From an uncultured Eubacteriales bacterium (GTDB taxonomy: Bacteria; Bacillota; Clostridia; Oscillospirales; Oscillospiraceae), in assembly GCA_900543625.1 (NCBI GenBank), contig UQSF01000001.1:62001-126000 (forward strand): a stretch of DNA of 64,000 bases, in the 5' to 3' direction. Made by a program: the position numbers and the translations under genes. This document shows, piece by piece, positions 41,709 through 49,521 of this stretch. Under the pieces are notes generated by a model. That model searched no databases. It saw nothing but the letters and a program-made list of their open reading frames with translations, and was not told where the DNA came from. Every line of letters starts with the position of its first letter. The first letter of the stretch is position 1.

Positions 41709-42545
41709 ATGTCGATTAAAACCTATAAACCCACCACGCCTTCCCGCAGACATATGTCCGTTTCCGGCTTCGACGGTGTCGACAAGCACGCCAAGCCGCA
41801 GAAGGAGCTCGTGGAGGTCCTCAAAAAGCACGCCGGCCGCAACAGCTACGGCCGCATCACCGTCCGCCATCAGGGCGGCGGCAACCGCAAAAAGTACCGC
41901 GTCATCGACTTCAAGCGCGACAAGATGGACGTCACCGCGACCGTCCTGCGCCTGGAGTACGATCCGAACCGCAGCGCGAACATCGCTCTGGTCGAGTACG
42001 CTGACGGCGAGCGCCGCTACATTCTGGCTCCTGTCGGCCTGAACGTGGGCGACGTGATCGTGTCCTCCGCCTCGGCGGATATCAAGCCGGGCAACGCCCT
42101 GCCGCTGGCCAACATCCCGGTCGGCACCGTGATCCACAACATCGAGCTCTACCCGGGCAAGGGTGCGCAGCTGGTCCGCTCCGCGGGCGTCGCCGCGCAG
42201 CTCATGGCGAAGGAGAACGGTATGGCTACCGTCCGTCTTCCCTCCGGCGAGTACCGCAAGGTCCGCCTGACCTGCATCGCCTGCATCGGCCAGGTCGGCA
42301 ACGTCGACCACGCCAACATCTCCATCGGCAAGGCCGGCCGCAAACGCCACATGGGCGTTCGCCCGACCGTCCGCGGTTCCGTCATGAACCCGTGTGACCA
42401 CCCGCACGGCGGCGGCGAAGGCAAATCGCCTGTCGGCCGTCCCGGCCCGGTCACCCCGTGGGGCAAGCCGGCGCTGGGTTACAAGACCCGTAAGAAGAAG
42501 AACGCGACCGACAAGTTCATTGTCAAGCGCCGCAACGCCAAGTAA
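41709..42545 (+). CDS. rplB: 50S ribosomal protein L2
   Basis: 278 residues. RNA-binding GRNSYGRITVRHQGGG near the start and MNPCDHPHGGGEGKSPVGRP near 223, which includes the histidine near the peptidyl transferase centre. Full length. Confidence 0.98.
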   Translation: MSIKTYKPTTPSRRHMSVSGFDGVDKHAKPQKELVEVLKKHAGRNSYGRITVRHQGGGNRKKYRVIDFKRDKMDVTATVLRLEYDPNRSANIALVEYADGERRYILAPVGLNVGDVIVSSASADIKPGNALPLANIPVGTVIHNIELYPGKGAQLVRSAGVAAQLMAKENGMATVRLPSGEYRKVRLTCIACIGQVGNVDHANISIGKAGRKRHMGVRPTVRGSVMNPCDHPHGGGEGKSPVGRPGPVTPWGKPALGYKTRKKKNATDKFIVKRRNAK

Positions 42546-42559
42546 GGAGGGAATAGGTA

Positions 42560-42835
42560 ATGAGCAGAAGTGTTAAGAAAGGCCCGTTTGCCGCTCCCGA
42601 GCTGCTGAAGCGGGTCGATGAAATGAACAAGGCCGGCGAGAAGAAGGTTGTCAAGACCTGGAGCCGTTCCTCCACGATCTTCCCGTCCTTTGTCGGCCAC
42701 ACCATCGCTGTCCATGACGGCCGCCGTCACGTCCCGGTCTATGTGACCGAGGATATGGTCGGACACAAGCTGGGCGAGTTTGCGCCCACGCGTACGTTCC
42801 GCGGCCACGCCGGCAGCAAGACTGTTGGAAAGTAA
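42560..42835 (+). CDS. rpsS: 30S ribosomal protein S19
   Basis: 91 residues starting SRSVKKGPF, with SRSSTIFPSFVGHTIAVHDGR and GEFAPTRTFRGHA. Sits in the 30S head with S13. GGAGGG ribosome site. Confidence 0.98.
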   Translation: MSRSVKKGPFAAPELLKRVDEMNKAGEKKVVKTWSRSSTIFPSFVGHTIAVHDGRRHVPVYVTEDMVGHKLGEFAPTRTFRGHAGSKTVGK

Positions 42836-42847
42836 GGGGGAGAGAAC

Positions 42848-43195
42848 ATGGAAGAACTGAAAACTGCACGTGCCCAGCTGGTGCACGCCCGTATCGCTCC
42901 CCGTAAGGTCCAGATCGTCTGCGACATGATCCGCGGCAAGGACACCAAGATCGCTGAGGCTTACATGGCCAACACGCCGAAGGCCGGCTGCGAGCTCATG
43001 CTCAAGCTGCTCAAGAGCGCTTGCGCCAACGCGGAGAACAACTTCGAGATGGATCCGGATAACCTCTATGTTGCCGAGGCCTATGCCACGGCCGGCCCGA
43101 TCCTCAAGCGCGGCCGCCCGAGAGCTCAGGGCCGTATGTACCGCATCAACAAGCGCACCAGCCACATCACCATCGTCGTGGCTGAGAAGGCATAA
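42848..43195 (+). CDS. rplV: 50S ribosomal protein L22
   Basis: 115 residues (ARIAPRKVQIVCDMIRGK; GRMYRINKRTSHITIVV). Lines the exit tunnel with L4; its beta-hairpin loop is of normal length. Confidence 0.98.
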   Translation: MEELKTARAQLVHARIAPRKVQIVCDMIRGKDTKIAEAYMANTPKAGCELMLKLLKSACANAENNFEMDPDNLYVAEAYATAGPILKRGRPRAQGRMYRINKRTSHITIVVAEKA

Positions 43196-43212
43196 GGGAG
43201 GAGGCAGAAGAT

Positions 43213-44091
43213 ATGGGACAGAAAGTTAATCCGCACGGCCTGCGTGTCGGCGTCATCAAAGATTGGGATTCCCGCTGGTATGCCCGTGACGAGAAGGTCG
43301 GTGACCTGATCGTTGAGGACTACAAGATCCGTGAGTACCTGAAGAAGACTCTGTATTCTGCAGGCATCCCGAACATCGAGATCGAGCGCGACAGCGCGAA
43401 GGTTCGCATCTATATCCACTGCTCTCGTCCGGGCGTTGTCATCGGCAAGGGCGGCGCGGAGATCGAGCGCATCCGCCTGAACGTTGAGAAGATGATCGGC
43501 AAGCCGGTCGCCCTCTCCATCGTTGAGGTCCGCACGCCGGATACGAACGCACAGCTCGTCGCCGAGAACATCGCCGCGCAGCTCGAGAAGCGCATCGGCT
43601 TCCGCCGCGCGATGAAAAACGCCATGGGCCGCGCCATGAGAATGGGCGCCCGCGGCATCAAGATCATGTGCTCCGGCCGTCTGGGCGGCGCCGAGATCGC
43701 CCGCACCGAGTGCTATCACGAGGGTACCATTCCGCTGCAGACCATCCGCGCGGACATCGAGTACGGCTTTGCTGAGGCTGCCACGACCTACGGCCGTGTC
43801 GGCGTCAAGGTCTGGATCTACAAAGGCGAGATCCTCTCCCAGAGCCTGCGCACCACCCCGCGCACCATGGATCTGAACAAGCGCGACGACCGTCGTCGTG
43901 ACCGCCGTGACGGCGATCGCAGAGGCCGCGGCGGCTACAACCGCGACCGTCGCGACGGCAACCGTCAGGGTGGCCGTCCGGGCTACCAGGGCGGCGGACG
44001 TCCGCAGGGCGGCAACCGTCCGCAGGGCGGCTTCAACCGCGGCCCGCGTCCGGCAGCTCCCGCTGCTCCGAAGGAAGGAGGCAACAACTAA
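43213..44091 (+). CDS. rpsC: 30S ribosomal protein S3 with long Arg/Gly-rich tail
   Basis: 292 residues; the S3 core (MGQKVNPHGLRVGVI, KH domain VVIGKGGAEIERIR, C-terminal domain to about 222) is complete. The last ~70 residues are a low-complexity RGG/GGN tail (RRDRRDGDRRGRGG, GGRPQGGNRPQGG), unlike the ~220-residue standard form. Such RGG tails bind RNA. Its stop overlaps the rplP start. Confidence 0.97.
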   Translation: MGQKVNPHGLRVGVIKDWDSRWYARDEKVGDLIVEDYKIREYLKKTLYSAGIPNIEIERDSAKVRIYIHCSRPGVVIGKGGAEIERIRLNVEKMIGKPVALSIVEVRTPDTNAQLVAENIAAQLEKRIGFRRAMKNAMGRAMRMGARGIKIMCSGRLGGAEIARTECYHEGTIPLQTIRADIEYGFAEAATTYGRVGVKVWIYKGEILSQSLRTTPRTMDLNKRDDRRRDRRDGDRRGRGGYNRDRRDGNRQGGRPGYQGGGRPQGGNRPQGGFNRGPRPAAPAAPKEGGNN

Positions 44092-44519
44092 TGCTGATGC
44101 CGAAAAGAGTGAAGTACCGCAGAGTGCAGCGCGGTCGTATGACCGGCAAGGCCCTGCGCGGCAATAAGGTGACCTATGGCGATTTCGGCCTGCAGGCGCA
44201 GGAGCCGGCCTGGATCACCTCCAACCAGATCGAGGCGGCCCGTGTCGCCATGACCCGTTACACCAAGCGCGGCGGTCAGGTCTGGATCAAGATCTTCCCC
44301 GACAAGCCGGTCACGCAGAAGCCGGCCGAGACCCGCATGGGTTCCGGTAAAGGTTCTCCTGAGTACTGGGTTGCCGTCGTGAAGCCCGGCAGAGTTCTGT
44401 TTGAGATTGCTGGCGTGTCGGAAGAGGCTGCCCGTGAGGCGCTGCGTCTGGCCAGCCACAAGCTTCCCTGCAAGACGAAGATCGTCAAGAAGGAAGAGAC
44501 TGAGATTGGTGGTGAATAA
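44091..44519 (+). CDS. rplP: 50S ribosomal protein L16
   Basis: 142 residues (MLMPKRVKYRRVQRGRMTGKA; MGSGKGSPEYWVAVVKPG). Helps position tRNA in the A site. Overlaps rpsC by one nucleotide. Confidence 0.98.
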   Translation: MLMPKRVKYRRVQRGRMTGKALRGNKVTYGDFGLQAQEPAWITSNQIEAARVAMTRYTKRGGQVWIKIFPDKPVTQKPAETRMGSGKGSPEYWVAVVKPGRVLFEIAGVSEEAAREALRLASHKLPCKTKIVKKEETEIGGE

Positions 44520-44520
44520 G

Positions 44521-44715
44521 ATGAAAGCTAGTGAAATTCGCTCCATGTCCGCCGCTGAGCTGGAAAGCAAGCTGGTCGAACTGAAGAAGGACCTGTTCAT
44601 GCTCCGTATGCAGCACGCTACCAATCATCTTGACAACCCCGTTAAGATTTCTGCTGTGCGTCGCGACATTGCCCGAGTCAAAACCGTGCTCCGCGAAAAG
44701 CAGCTCGAGCAGTGA
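44521..44715 (+). CDS. rpmC: 50S ribosomal protein L29
   Basis: 64 residues (MKASEIRSMSAAELESKLVELKKDLFMLRMQ), two helices; at the tunnel exit beside L23. Begins one nucleotide after the rplP stop. Confidence 0.98.
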   Translation: MKASEIRSMSAAELESKLVELKKDLFMLRMQHATNHLDNPVKISAVRRDIARVKTVLREKQLEQ

Positions 44716-44729
44716 GGAGGTAAGTGAGA

Positions 44730-44993
44730 ATGAACGAAATGAGAACGACTTCCCGCAAGACCCGCGTCGGCAAAGTGGTGTCCGACAAAATGGACAAGAC
44801 CATCGTCGTCATCGTGGAGGACCACGTTGCGCACAAGGTTTATAAAAAGATCATCGGCCAGACCTATCGCCTGAAGGCACACGACGAGAACAACGAGTGC
44901 CATGTCGGTGATATCGTCCGCGTGATGGAGACCCGCCCCCTGTCCAAGGACAAGAGATGGCGCGTGGTCGAGATCGTTGAAAAGGCGAAGTAA
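44730..44993 (+). CDS. rpsQ: 30S ribosomal protein S17
   Basis: 87 residues (RKTRVGKVVSDKMDKTIVVIVEDHVAHKVYKKII). The ATG at 44730 is 9 nt from GAGGAGG; a GTG at 44724 is too close to it to be the start. Confidence 0.97.
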   Translation: MNEMRTTSRKTRVGKVVSDKMDKTIVVIVEDHVAHKVYKKIIGQTYRLKAHDENNECHVGDIVRVMETRPLSKDKRWRVVEIVEKAK

Positions 44994-45005
44994 GGAGGCA
45001 ACAAC

Positions 45006-45377
45006 ATGATTCAGCAGGAAAGTTATCTGAAGGTTGCCGACAATACCGGCGCCAAGGAAATCAAGTGCATCCGCGTTCTCGGCGGATCCAAGCGTAAATA
45101 CGCCAGCATCGGCGACGTGATCGTCGCTTCCGTGCGCAAGGCAGCTCCGGGCGGCTCCGTCAAGAAGGGCGACGTCGTCAAGGCTGTTGTTGTCCGCACC
45201 GCGAAGCCGGTCCGCCGCGCGGACGGCACCTATGTGCGTTTCGATGAGAACGCCGCCGTCCTGATCAACGGCGAGGATAAGAACCCCCGCGGCACCCGTA
45301 TCTTTGGGCCCGTCGCCCGTGAGCTCCGCGACAGTGACTTCACGAAGATCCTGTCTCTGGCTCCCGAAGTTATTTGA
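45006..45377 (+). CDS. rplN: 50S ribosomal protein L14
   Basis: 123 residues, full length (MIQQESYLKVADNTGAKEIKCIRVLGG; GTRIFGPVARELR). Forms an intersubunit bridge. Confidence 0.98.
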   Translation: MIQQESYLKVADNTGAKEIKCIRVLGGSKRKYASIGDVIVASVRKAAPGGSVKKGDVVKAVVVRTAKPVRRADGTYVRFDENAAVLINGEDKNPRGTRIFGPVARELRDSDFTKILSLAPEVI

Positions 45378-45391
45378 GGAGGGCGCAGAAC

Positions 45392-45697
45392 ATGAACATC
45401 AAAAAAGACGATAAAGTCGTTGTCCTGTCCGGTAAGAACAAGGGCAAGGAAGGCAAAGTCCTGTCTGCTGACCCGAAGGGCGGCAAGGTCATCGTGGAGG
45501 GCGTGAACGTCGCCACGAAGCACCAGAAGCCGAAAAACCAGCAGGATCAGGGCGGCATCATCAAGACCGAAACCCCGATCTATGCCTGCAAGGTCATGGT
45601 CGTCTGCCCGAAGTGCGGCAAGCCGACCCGCGTTGCGCACAAGATCACGGACGGCAAGAAGGCCCGCATCTGCAAGAAGTGCGGCGCCGAACTGTAA
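45392..45697 (+). CDS. rplX: 50S ribosomal protein L24
   Basis: 101 residues with the KOW motif (KKDDKVVVLSGKNKGKEGKV). A C-terminal zinc-binding pair of CXXC motifs is present (CPKCGK, CKKCGAEL). The ATG at 45392 has GGAGGG at 9 nt; the frame is open further upstream without a ribosome site. Confidence 0.98.
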   Translation: MNIKKDDKVVVLSGKNKGKEGKVLSADPKGGKVIVEGVNVATKHQKPKNQQDQGGIIKTETPIYACKVMVVCPKCGKPTRVAHKITDGKKARICKKCGAEL

Positions 45698-45715
45698 AGG
45701 AGGGAGCAACGAACT

Positions 45716-46270
45716 ATGGCAACAATGCCTTCTATGAAGAAGAAGTATGTGGAGGAAGTCGCTCCCGCTCTGATGACGAAGTTCCAGTACGAGAGCGTTA
45801 TGCAGATCCCGAAGATCGAGAAGATCGTCGTCAGCGTCGGCTGCGGCGACTGCAAGGATAACGCCAAGGCGCTCGACGCCGTCATCAAGGACATCACCGC
45901 GATCACCGGTCAGAAGGCCGTCGCGACCGTCGCCAAGAAGAGCGTCGCGAACTTCAAGCTGCGTGAGGGTATGCACGTCGGCGTGAAGGTCACGCTGCGT
46001 CAGGACCGTATGTGGGAGTTCCTGGACCGCCTGTTTAACATCGCGCTGCCCCGTGTCCGCGACTTCCGCGGCATTTCGGCCGACGCGTTTGACGGCCGCG
46101 GCAACTACAGCCTCGGCCTCAAGGAGCAGATCATCTTCCCCGAGATCGAGTACGATAAGATCGAGAAGCTCCGCGGCATGAATATCGCCATCATCACCAC
46201 CGCCAAGACCGACGAGGAAGCACGCGAGCTGCTCAAGCTCATGGGCGCCCCGTTCGTCACCAAAGCATAA
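45716..46270 (+). CDS. rplE: 50S ribosomal protein L5
   Basis: 184 residues (MQIPKIEKIVVSVGCGDC; ITGQKAVATVAKKSVANFKLREG; RVRDFRGIS). Binds 5S rRNA and contacts S13. Confidence 0.98.
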   Translation: MATMPSMKKKYVEEVAPALMTKFQYESVMQIPKIEKIVVSVGCGDCKDNAKALDAVIKDITAITGQKAVATVAKKSVANFKLREGMHVGVKVTLRQDRMWEFLDRLFNIALPRVRDFRGISADAFDGRGNYSLGLKEQIIFPEIEYDKIEKLRGMNIAIITTAKTDEEARELLKLMGAPFVTKA

Positions 46271-46285
46271 GGGAGGAGCGACACA

Positions 46286-46471
46286 ATGGCTAAGAAATCT
46301 ATGATCCTCAAGCAGCAGGCGCCTGCGAAGTTCTCCACCCGCCAGTACAACCGCTGCAAGATCTGCGGCCGTCCCCACGCTTACCTGCGCAACTACGGCA
46401 TCTGCCGTATCTGCTTCCGTGAGCTGGCGTACAAGGGCCAGATCCCCGGCGTCCGCAAAGCCAGCTGGTAA
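46286..46471 (+). CDS. rpsZ: 30S ribosomal protein S14, zinc type
   Basis: 61 residues, the short C+ form with CKIC and CRIC zinc ligands and the end KGQIPGVRKASW. The longer zinc-free form is not in this window. Confidence 0.98.
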   Translation: MAKKSMILKQQAPAKFSTRQYNRCKICGRPHAYLRNYGICRICFRELAYKGQIPGVRKASW

Positions 46472-46990
46472 AATTCTGCCGTTTGGCATTGTGAGCTGTG
46501 CTTGCTGTATACCAGATACAGCTGCGCACAGCGCCCTTCGCCAACCAAAAGAATTTCGCCCGGGGCGGGATAACGGCTGCGCGGTGCACACCGCCTGACG
46601 AAAAATGCTCGCCCAGCGCTGAACATTCCGTTCAGCCCTAACTTCCGTAAGTTCGCCCCTGCAGCCGCAGCTGGATCTGCGGCTGTCGGTGCGCACTGAA
46701 ATACGGTGCCGGTGCTTATGATCTGAGTTCCGGTGCCGCACCCCACACTGCCTGTGCGTTTGACCCGGCGCGCAGGTATGCAGTCACCGCTTTTGTGCCG
46801 TCCGGCACCGCGGCCGTGCCGCTGCCATCCGGCGGCGACATGAAAATGGACCGCGCGTCACAAAAGCAAGCTTTTGCCCTTCGCTGAAAGGGCAGGGATG
46901 ACGAAAGGCCGCAGGGAATCATGTATTCATGCGGAACCTCGCCGCCCAAACCGTATCATCGGTAACTTCTAACTAAGGAGGAAACAAACA
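46472..46990 (+). other. 519-nt structured non-coding insert between rpsN and rpsH
   Basis: These two genes are normally separated by ~15-30 nt. No plausible gene is present on either strand. The stretch is full of hairpins: 46495-46532 (two-part, GCTGTGC and GCTGTAT), 46618-46636 (GCTGAAC), 46661-46686 (10 bp, GCAGCCGCAG), 46795-46808, 46875-46894 (TGCCCTT) and 46909-46934. None has a terminator T-run. It may be a large regulatory or structured RNA within the spc transcript, or the scar of an inserted element. Confidence 0.6.
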
Positions 46991-47389
46991 ATGCAGATCA
47001 CCGATCCCATCGCCGATATGCTGACCCGCATCCGCAACGCTGGCAGCGCTCGGCACGAAACCGTGGACATCCCGAATTCCAAGATGAAGAAGGCCATCGC
47101 CGAAATTCTTCTCGAGGAAGGCTACATCAAGAGCTTCCAGCTCATTGATGACGGCACGCAGGGCGTCATCCGCGTCACCCTGAAGTATCTCCCCGGCAAA
47201 GAGAAGGCCATCCAGGGCCTCCGCAGAGTCTCCAAGCCCGGCCTGCGTGTGTACGCCGGCGCTGACGAGCTGCCGCAGGTCCTGCGCGGCCTCGGCATCG
47301 CGATCATCTCCACCTCGAAGGGCATCATGACCGACAAGAAGGCGCGTGCGCAGCACGTCGGCGGCGAAGTCCTCGCGTTTGTGTGGTAA
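46991..47389 (+). CDS. rpsH: 30S ribosomal protein S8
   Basis: 132 residues, full length (MQITDPIADMLTRIRNA; STSKGIMTDKKAR). Primary 16S binder, and in E. coli the repressor of the spc operon, so its position right after the 519-nt structured spacer is notable. AGGAGG at 10 nt. Confidence 0.98.
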   Translation: MQITDPIADMLTRIRNAGSARHETVDIPNSKMKKAIAEILLEEGYIKSFQLIDDGTQGVIRVTLKYLPGKEKAIQGLRRVSKPGLRVYAGADELPQVLRGLGIAIISTSKGIMTDKKARAQHVGGEVLAFVW

Positions 47390-47404
47390 GGGAGGTACAG
47401 AACG

Positions 47405-47944
47405 ATGTCTAGAATTGGTAGAGCTCCCATCGAGATCCCCGCAGGTGTTGAAGTCGCCTGCAACGGCACGCTCGTCACCGTCAAGGGCCCGAAGGGCACC
47501 CTGACGCACAACGTGCACCCGGACATGACCGTCACGGTCGAAGGCAACACCATCCATGTCACCCGTCCGAGCGATGACAAACTGCACCGCTCTCTGCACG
47601 GCCTGACCCGCACGCTGATCCACAACATGGTCATCGGCGTGACCGAGGGCTTCAGCAAGACGCTGGAGATCAACGGTGTCGGCTACAGAGCCACAAAGGA
47701 AGGACAGAACCTTGTCATGCACCTGGGCTTCTCGCACACGATCACCATGTCCGAGAATGCGGACATCCAGATCGATGTTCCGAACCCGAACCAGGTCATC
47801 ATCAAGGGTATCGACAAGGAAAAGGTCGGCCAGTTTGCAGCAGAAGTGCGCGCCAAGCGTCCGCCCGAGCCGTACAAGGGCAAGGGCATCAAGTACGACT
47901 ATGAGCACGTCCGCCGCAAAGAAGGCAAGACCGGCGCGAAGTAA
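47405..47944 (+). CDS. rplF: 50S ribosomal protein L6
   Basis: 179 residues (MSRIGRAPIEIPAGVEV; PEPYKGKGIKYDYEHVRRKEGK). Near the factor-binding site. Confidence 0.98.
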   Translation: MSRIGRAPIEIPAGVEVACNGTLVTVKGPKGTLTHNVHPDMTVTVEGNTIHVTRPSDDKLHRSLHGLTRTLIHNMVIGVTEGFSKTLEINGVGYRATKEGQNLVMHLGFSHTITMSENADIQIDVPNPNQVIIKGIDKEKVGQFAAEVRAKRPPEPYKGKGIKYDYEHVRRKEGKTGAK

Positions 47945-47960
47945 TTGGAGGTGTGCCTGA

Positions 47961-48320
47961 ATGATTAAGAGACCGAATACGAAAGCGCAGCGCGTTCGCC
48001 GTCACCAGAGAGTGCGCGGCAAGGTTTCCGGCACGGCCGAGAGACCGCGTTTGAGCGTGTTCCGCAGCGAAAACAACATTTATGCCCAGATCATCGACGA
48101 TGTCGCCGGTAAGACGCTCTGCAGCGCCTCCACCGTGGAAAAGGGCTTTGAAGGCAATGGCGGCAACTGCGAAGCGGCAGCCAAGATCGGCAAGCTCGTC
48201 GGCGAGCGCGCCGTGGCTGCCGGCATCACCGAGGTCGTGTTCGACCGCGGCGGCAACGTGTACCATGGCCGTGTCAAGGCTCTGGCAGAAGGCGCCCGTG
48301 AGGGCGGCCTGAAGTTCTAA
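47961..48320 (+). CDS. rplR: 50S ribosomal protein L18
   Basis: 119 residues (RVRGKVSGTAERPRLSVFRSENNIYAQIIDD; FDRGGNVYHGRVKALAEGAREGGL). Binds 5S rRNA with L5. Confidence 0.98.
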   Translation: MIKRPNTKAQRVRRHQRVRGKVSGTAERPRLSVFRSENNIYAQIIDDVAGKTLCSASTVEKGFEGNGGNCEAAAKIGKLVGERAVAAGITEVVFDRGGNVYHGRVKALAEGAREGGLKF

Positions 48321-48337
48321 CGGGAGGAGGAAACGAA

Positions 48338-48868
48338 ATGGCATATAACAATGACAGACGGGACAATCGCCGCAACCGCAGCGATGAGCCCCAGGAATTC
48401 ACCGAAAAAGTCGTTGCCCTCAACCGCGTTTCCAAGACCGTTAAGGGCGGCCGCGTCGCAAAGTTCTCCGCACTCGTCGTCGTGGGTGACGGCAAGGGCC
48501 GCGTGGGCTTCGGCCTCGGCAAAGCAGCCGAAGTCTCCGAAGCGATCCGCAAGGGCCTGGAGGACGCTAAGAAGAACCTGACCACCGTGACCCTGCAGGG
48601 CACGACGATCCCGCACGAGGTCATCGGCGCGTTCGGTGCCGGCCGCGTGCTGCTCAAGCCCGCTGCTCCCGGTACCGGCGTGATCGCCGGCGGCGCTGTG
48701 CGTGCTGTGGTCGAGGCTGCCGGCATCAAGGACATCCGTACCAAGTGCCTGCGTTCGAACAACCCGGCAAACGTCGTCGCTGCGACGATGGAAGGTCTGA
48801 AATCTCTGCGCAACGCCCAGCAGGTCGCTGCTTACAGAGGCAAGACCGCCGAAGAGATTCTGGGTTAA
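48338..48868 (+). CDS. rpsE: 30S ribosomal protein S5
   Basis: 176 residues (EFTEKVVALNRVSKTVKGGRVAKFSALVVVGDG; GAVRAVVEAAGIKDI). The first ~20 residues are a charged DRRDNRRNRS stretch. Role in decoding fidelity. Confidence 0.98.
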   Translation: MAYNNDRRDNRRNRSDEPQEFTEKVVALNRVSKTVKGGRVAKFSALVVVGDGKGRVGFGLGKAAEVSEAIRKGLEDAKKNLTTVTLQGTTIPHEVIGAFGAGRVLLKPAAPGTGVIAGGAVRAVVEAAGIKDIRTKCLRSNNPANVVAATMEGLKSLRNAQQVAAYRGKTAEEILG

Positions 48869-48882
48869 GGAGGGGCTGAGAC

Positions 48883-49065
48883 ATGGCAAATCTGAAGATC
48901 AAGCTCGTCAAGAGCCTCAGCGGCCGCAATGTCAAGCACATTGCCACCGCCAACTCCCTCGGCCTGCACAAGATCGGCAACGAGACCGTGCAGCCCGATA
49001 ACCCGCAGACCCGCGGCAAGATCGCCAAGATCGGCTATCTCGTCGCCGTCACCGAAGAAGAATAA
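48883..49065 (+). CDS. rpmD: 50S ribosomal protein L30
   Basis: 60 residues (IKLVKSLSGRNVKHIATANSLGLHKIG). Full length; between rpsE and rplO as in other Firmicutes. Confidence 0.98.
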   Translation: MANLKIKLVKSLSGRNVKHIATANSLGLHKIGNETVQPDNPQTRGKIAKIGYLVAVTEEE

Positions 49066-49079
49066 GGAGGGCCCCAGAA

Positions 49080-49520
49080 ATGAATATCCACGAACTTTCT
49101 CCCGTTGTGGGCTCCACCCATGTCGGCAAGCGCAAGGGCCGCGGCCACGCGACCGGCAACGGCAAGACCGCAGGCCGCGGTCATAAGGGTCAGAAGGCCC
49201 GCAGCGGCGGCGGCGTCCGCATCGGCTTCGAAGGCGGCCAGATGCCTCTGGCGCGCCGCATCCCGAAGCGCGGTTTCCACAACATCTTCGCCAAACCGCT
49301 CGAGAGCGTGAACGTCTCCGCTCTGGAGAAGTTTGAAGACGGCGCAGTCGTCGACGCGAAGGTTCTGCTTGACGCCGGTGTGCTGAGCAAGTGCACCTAC
49401 GGCGTGAAGATTCTCGGCAACGGCGAAATCACCAAGAAGCTGACTGTGAAGGCTTCTGCGTTCTCCGAATCCGCGAAAGCGAAGATCGAGGCAGCAGGAG
49501 GAAAGGCAGAGGTGGTGTAA
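49080..49520 (+). CDS. rplO: 50S ribosomal protein L15
   Basis: 146 residues with the glycine/basic N-terminal extension (KRKGRGHATGNGKTAGRGHKGQKAR) that threads into 23S rRNA, and GGQMPLARRIPKRGF. One nucleotide separates its stop from the secY GTG. Confidence 0.98.
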   Translation: MNIHELSPVVGSTHVGKRKGRGHATGNGKTAGRGHKGQKARSGGGVRIGFEGGQMPLARRIPKRGFHNIFAKPLESVNVSALEKFEDGAVVDAKVLLDAGVLSKCTYGVKILGNGEITKKLTVKASAFSESAKAKIEAAGGKAEVV

Positions 49521-49521
49521 G

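Noticed and set aside
46393..46949. Minus-strand frames covering the rpsN-rpsH gap
   Set aside because: No ribosome sites, no recognisable sequence, and they would oppose the strongly transcribed ribosomal operon.
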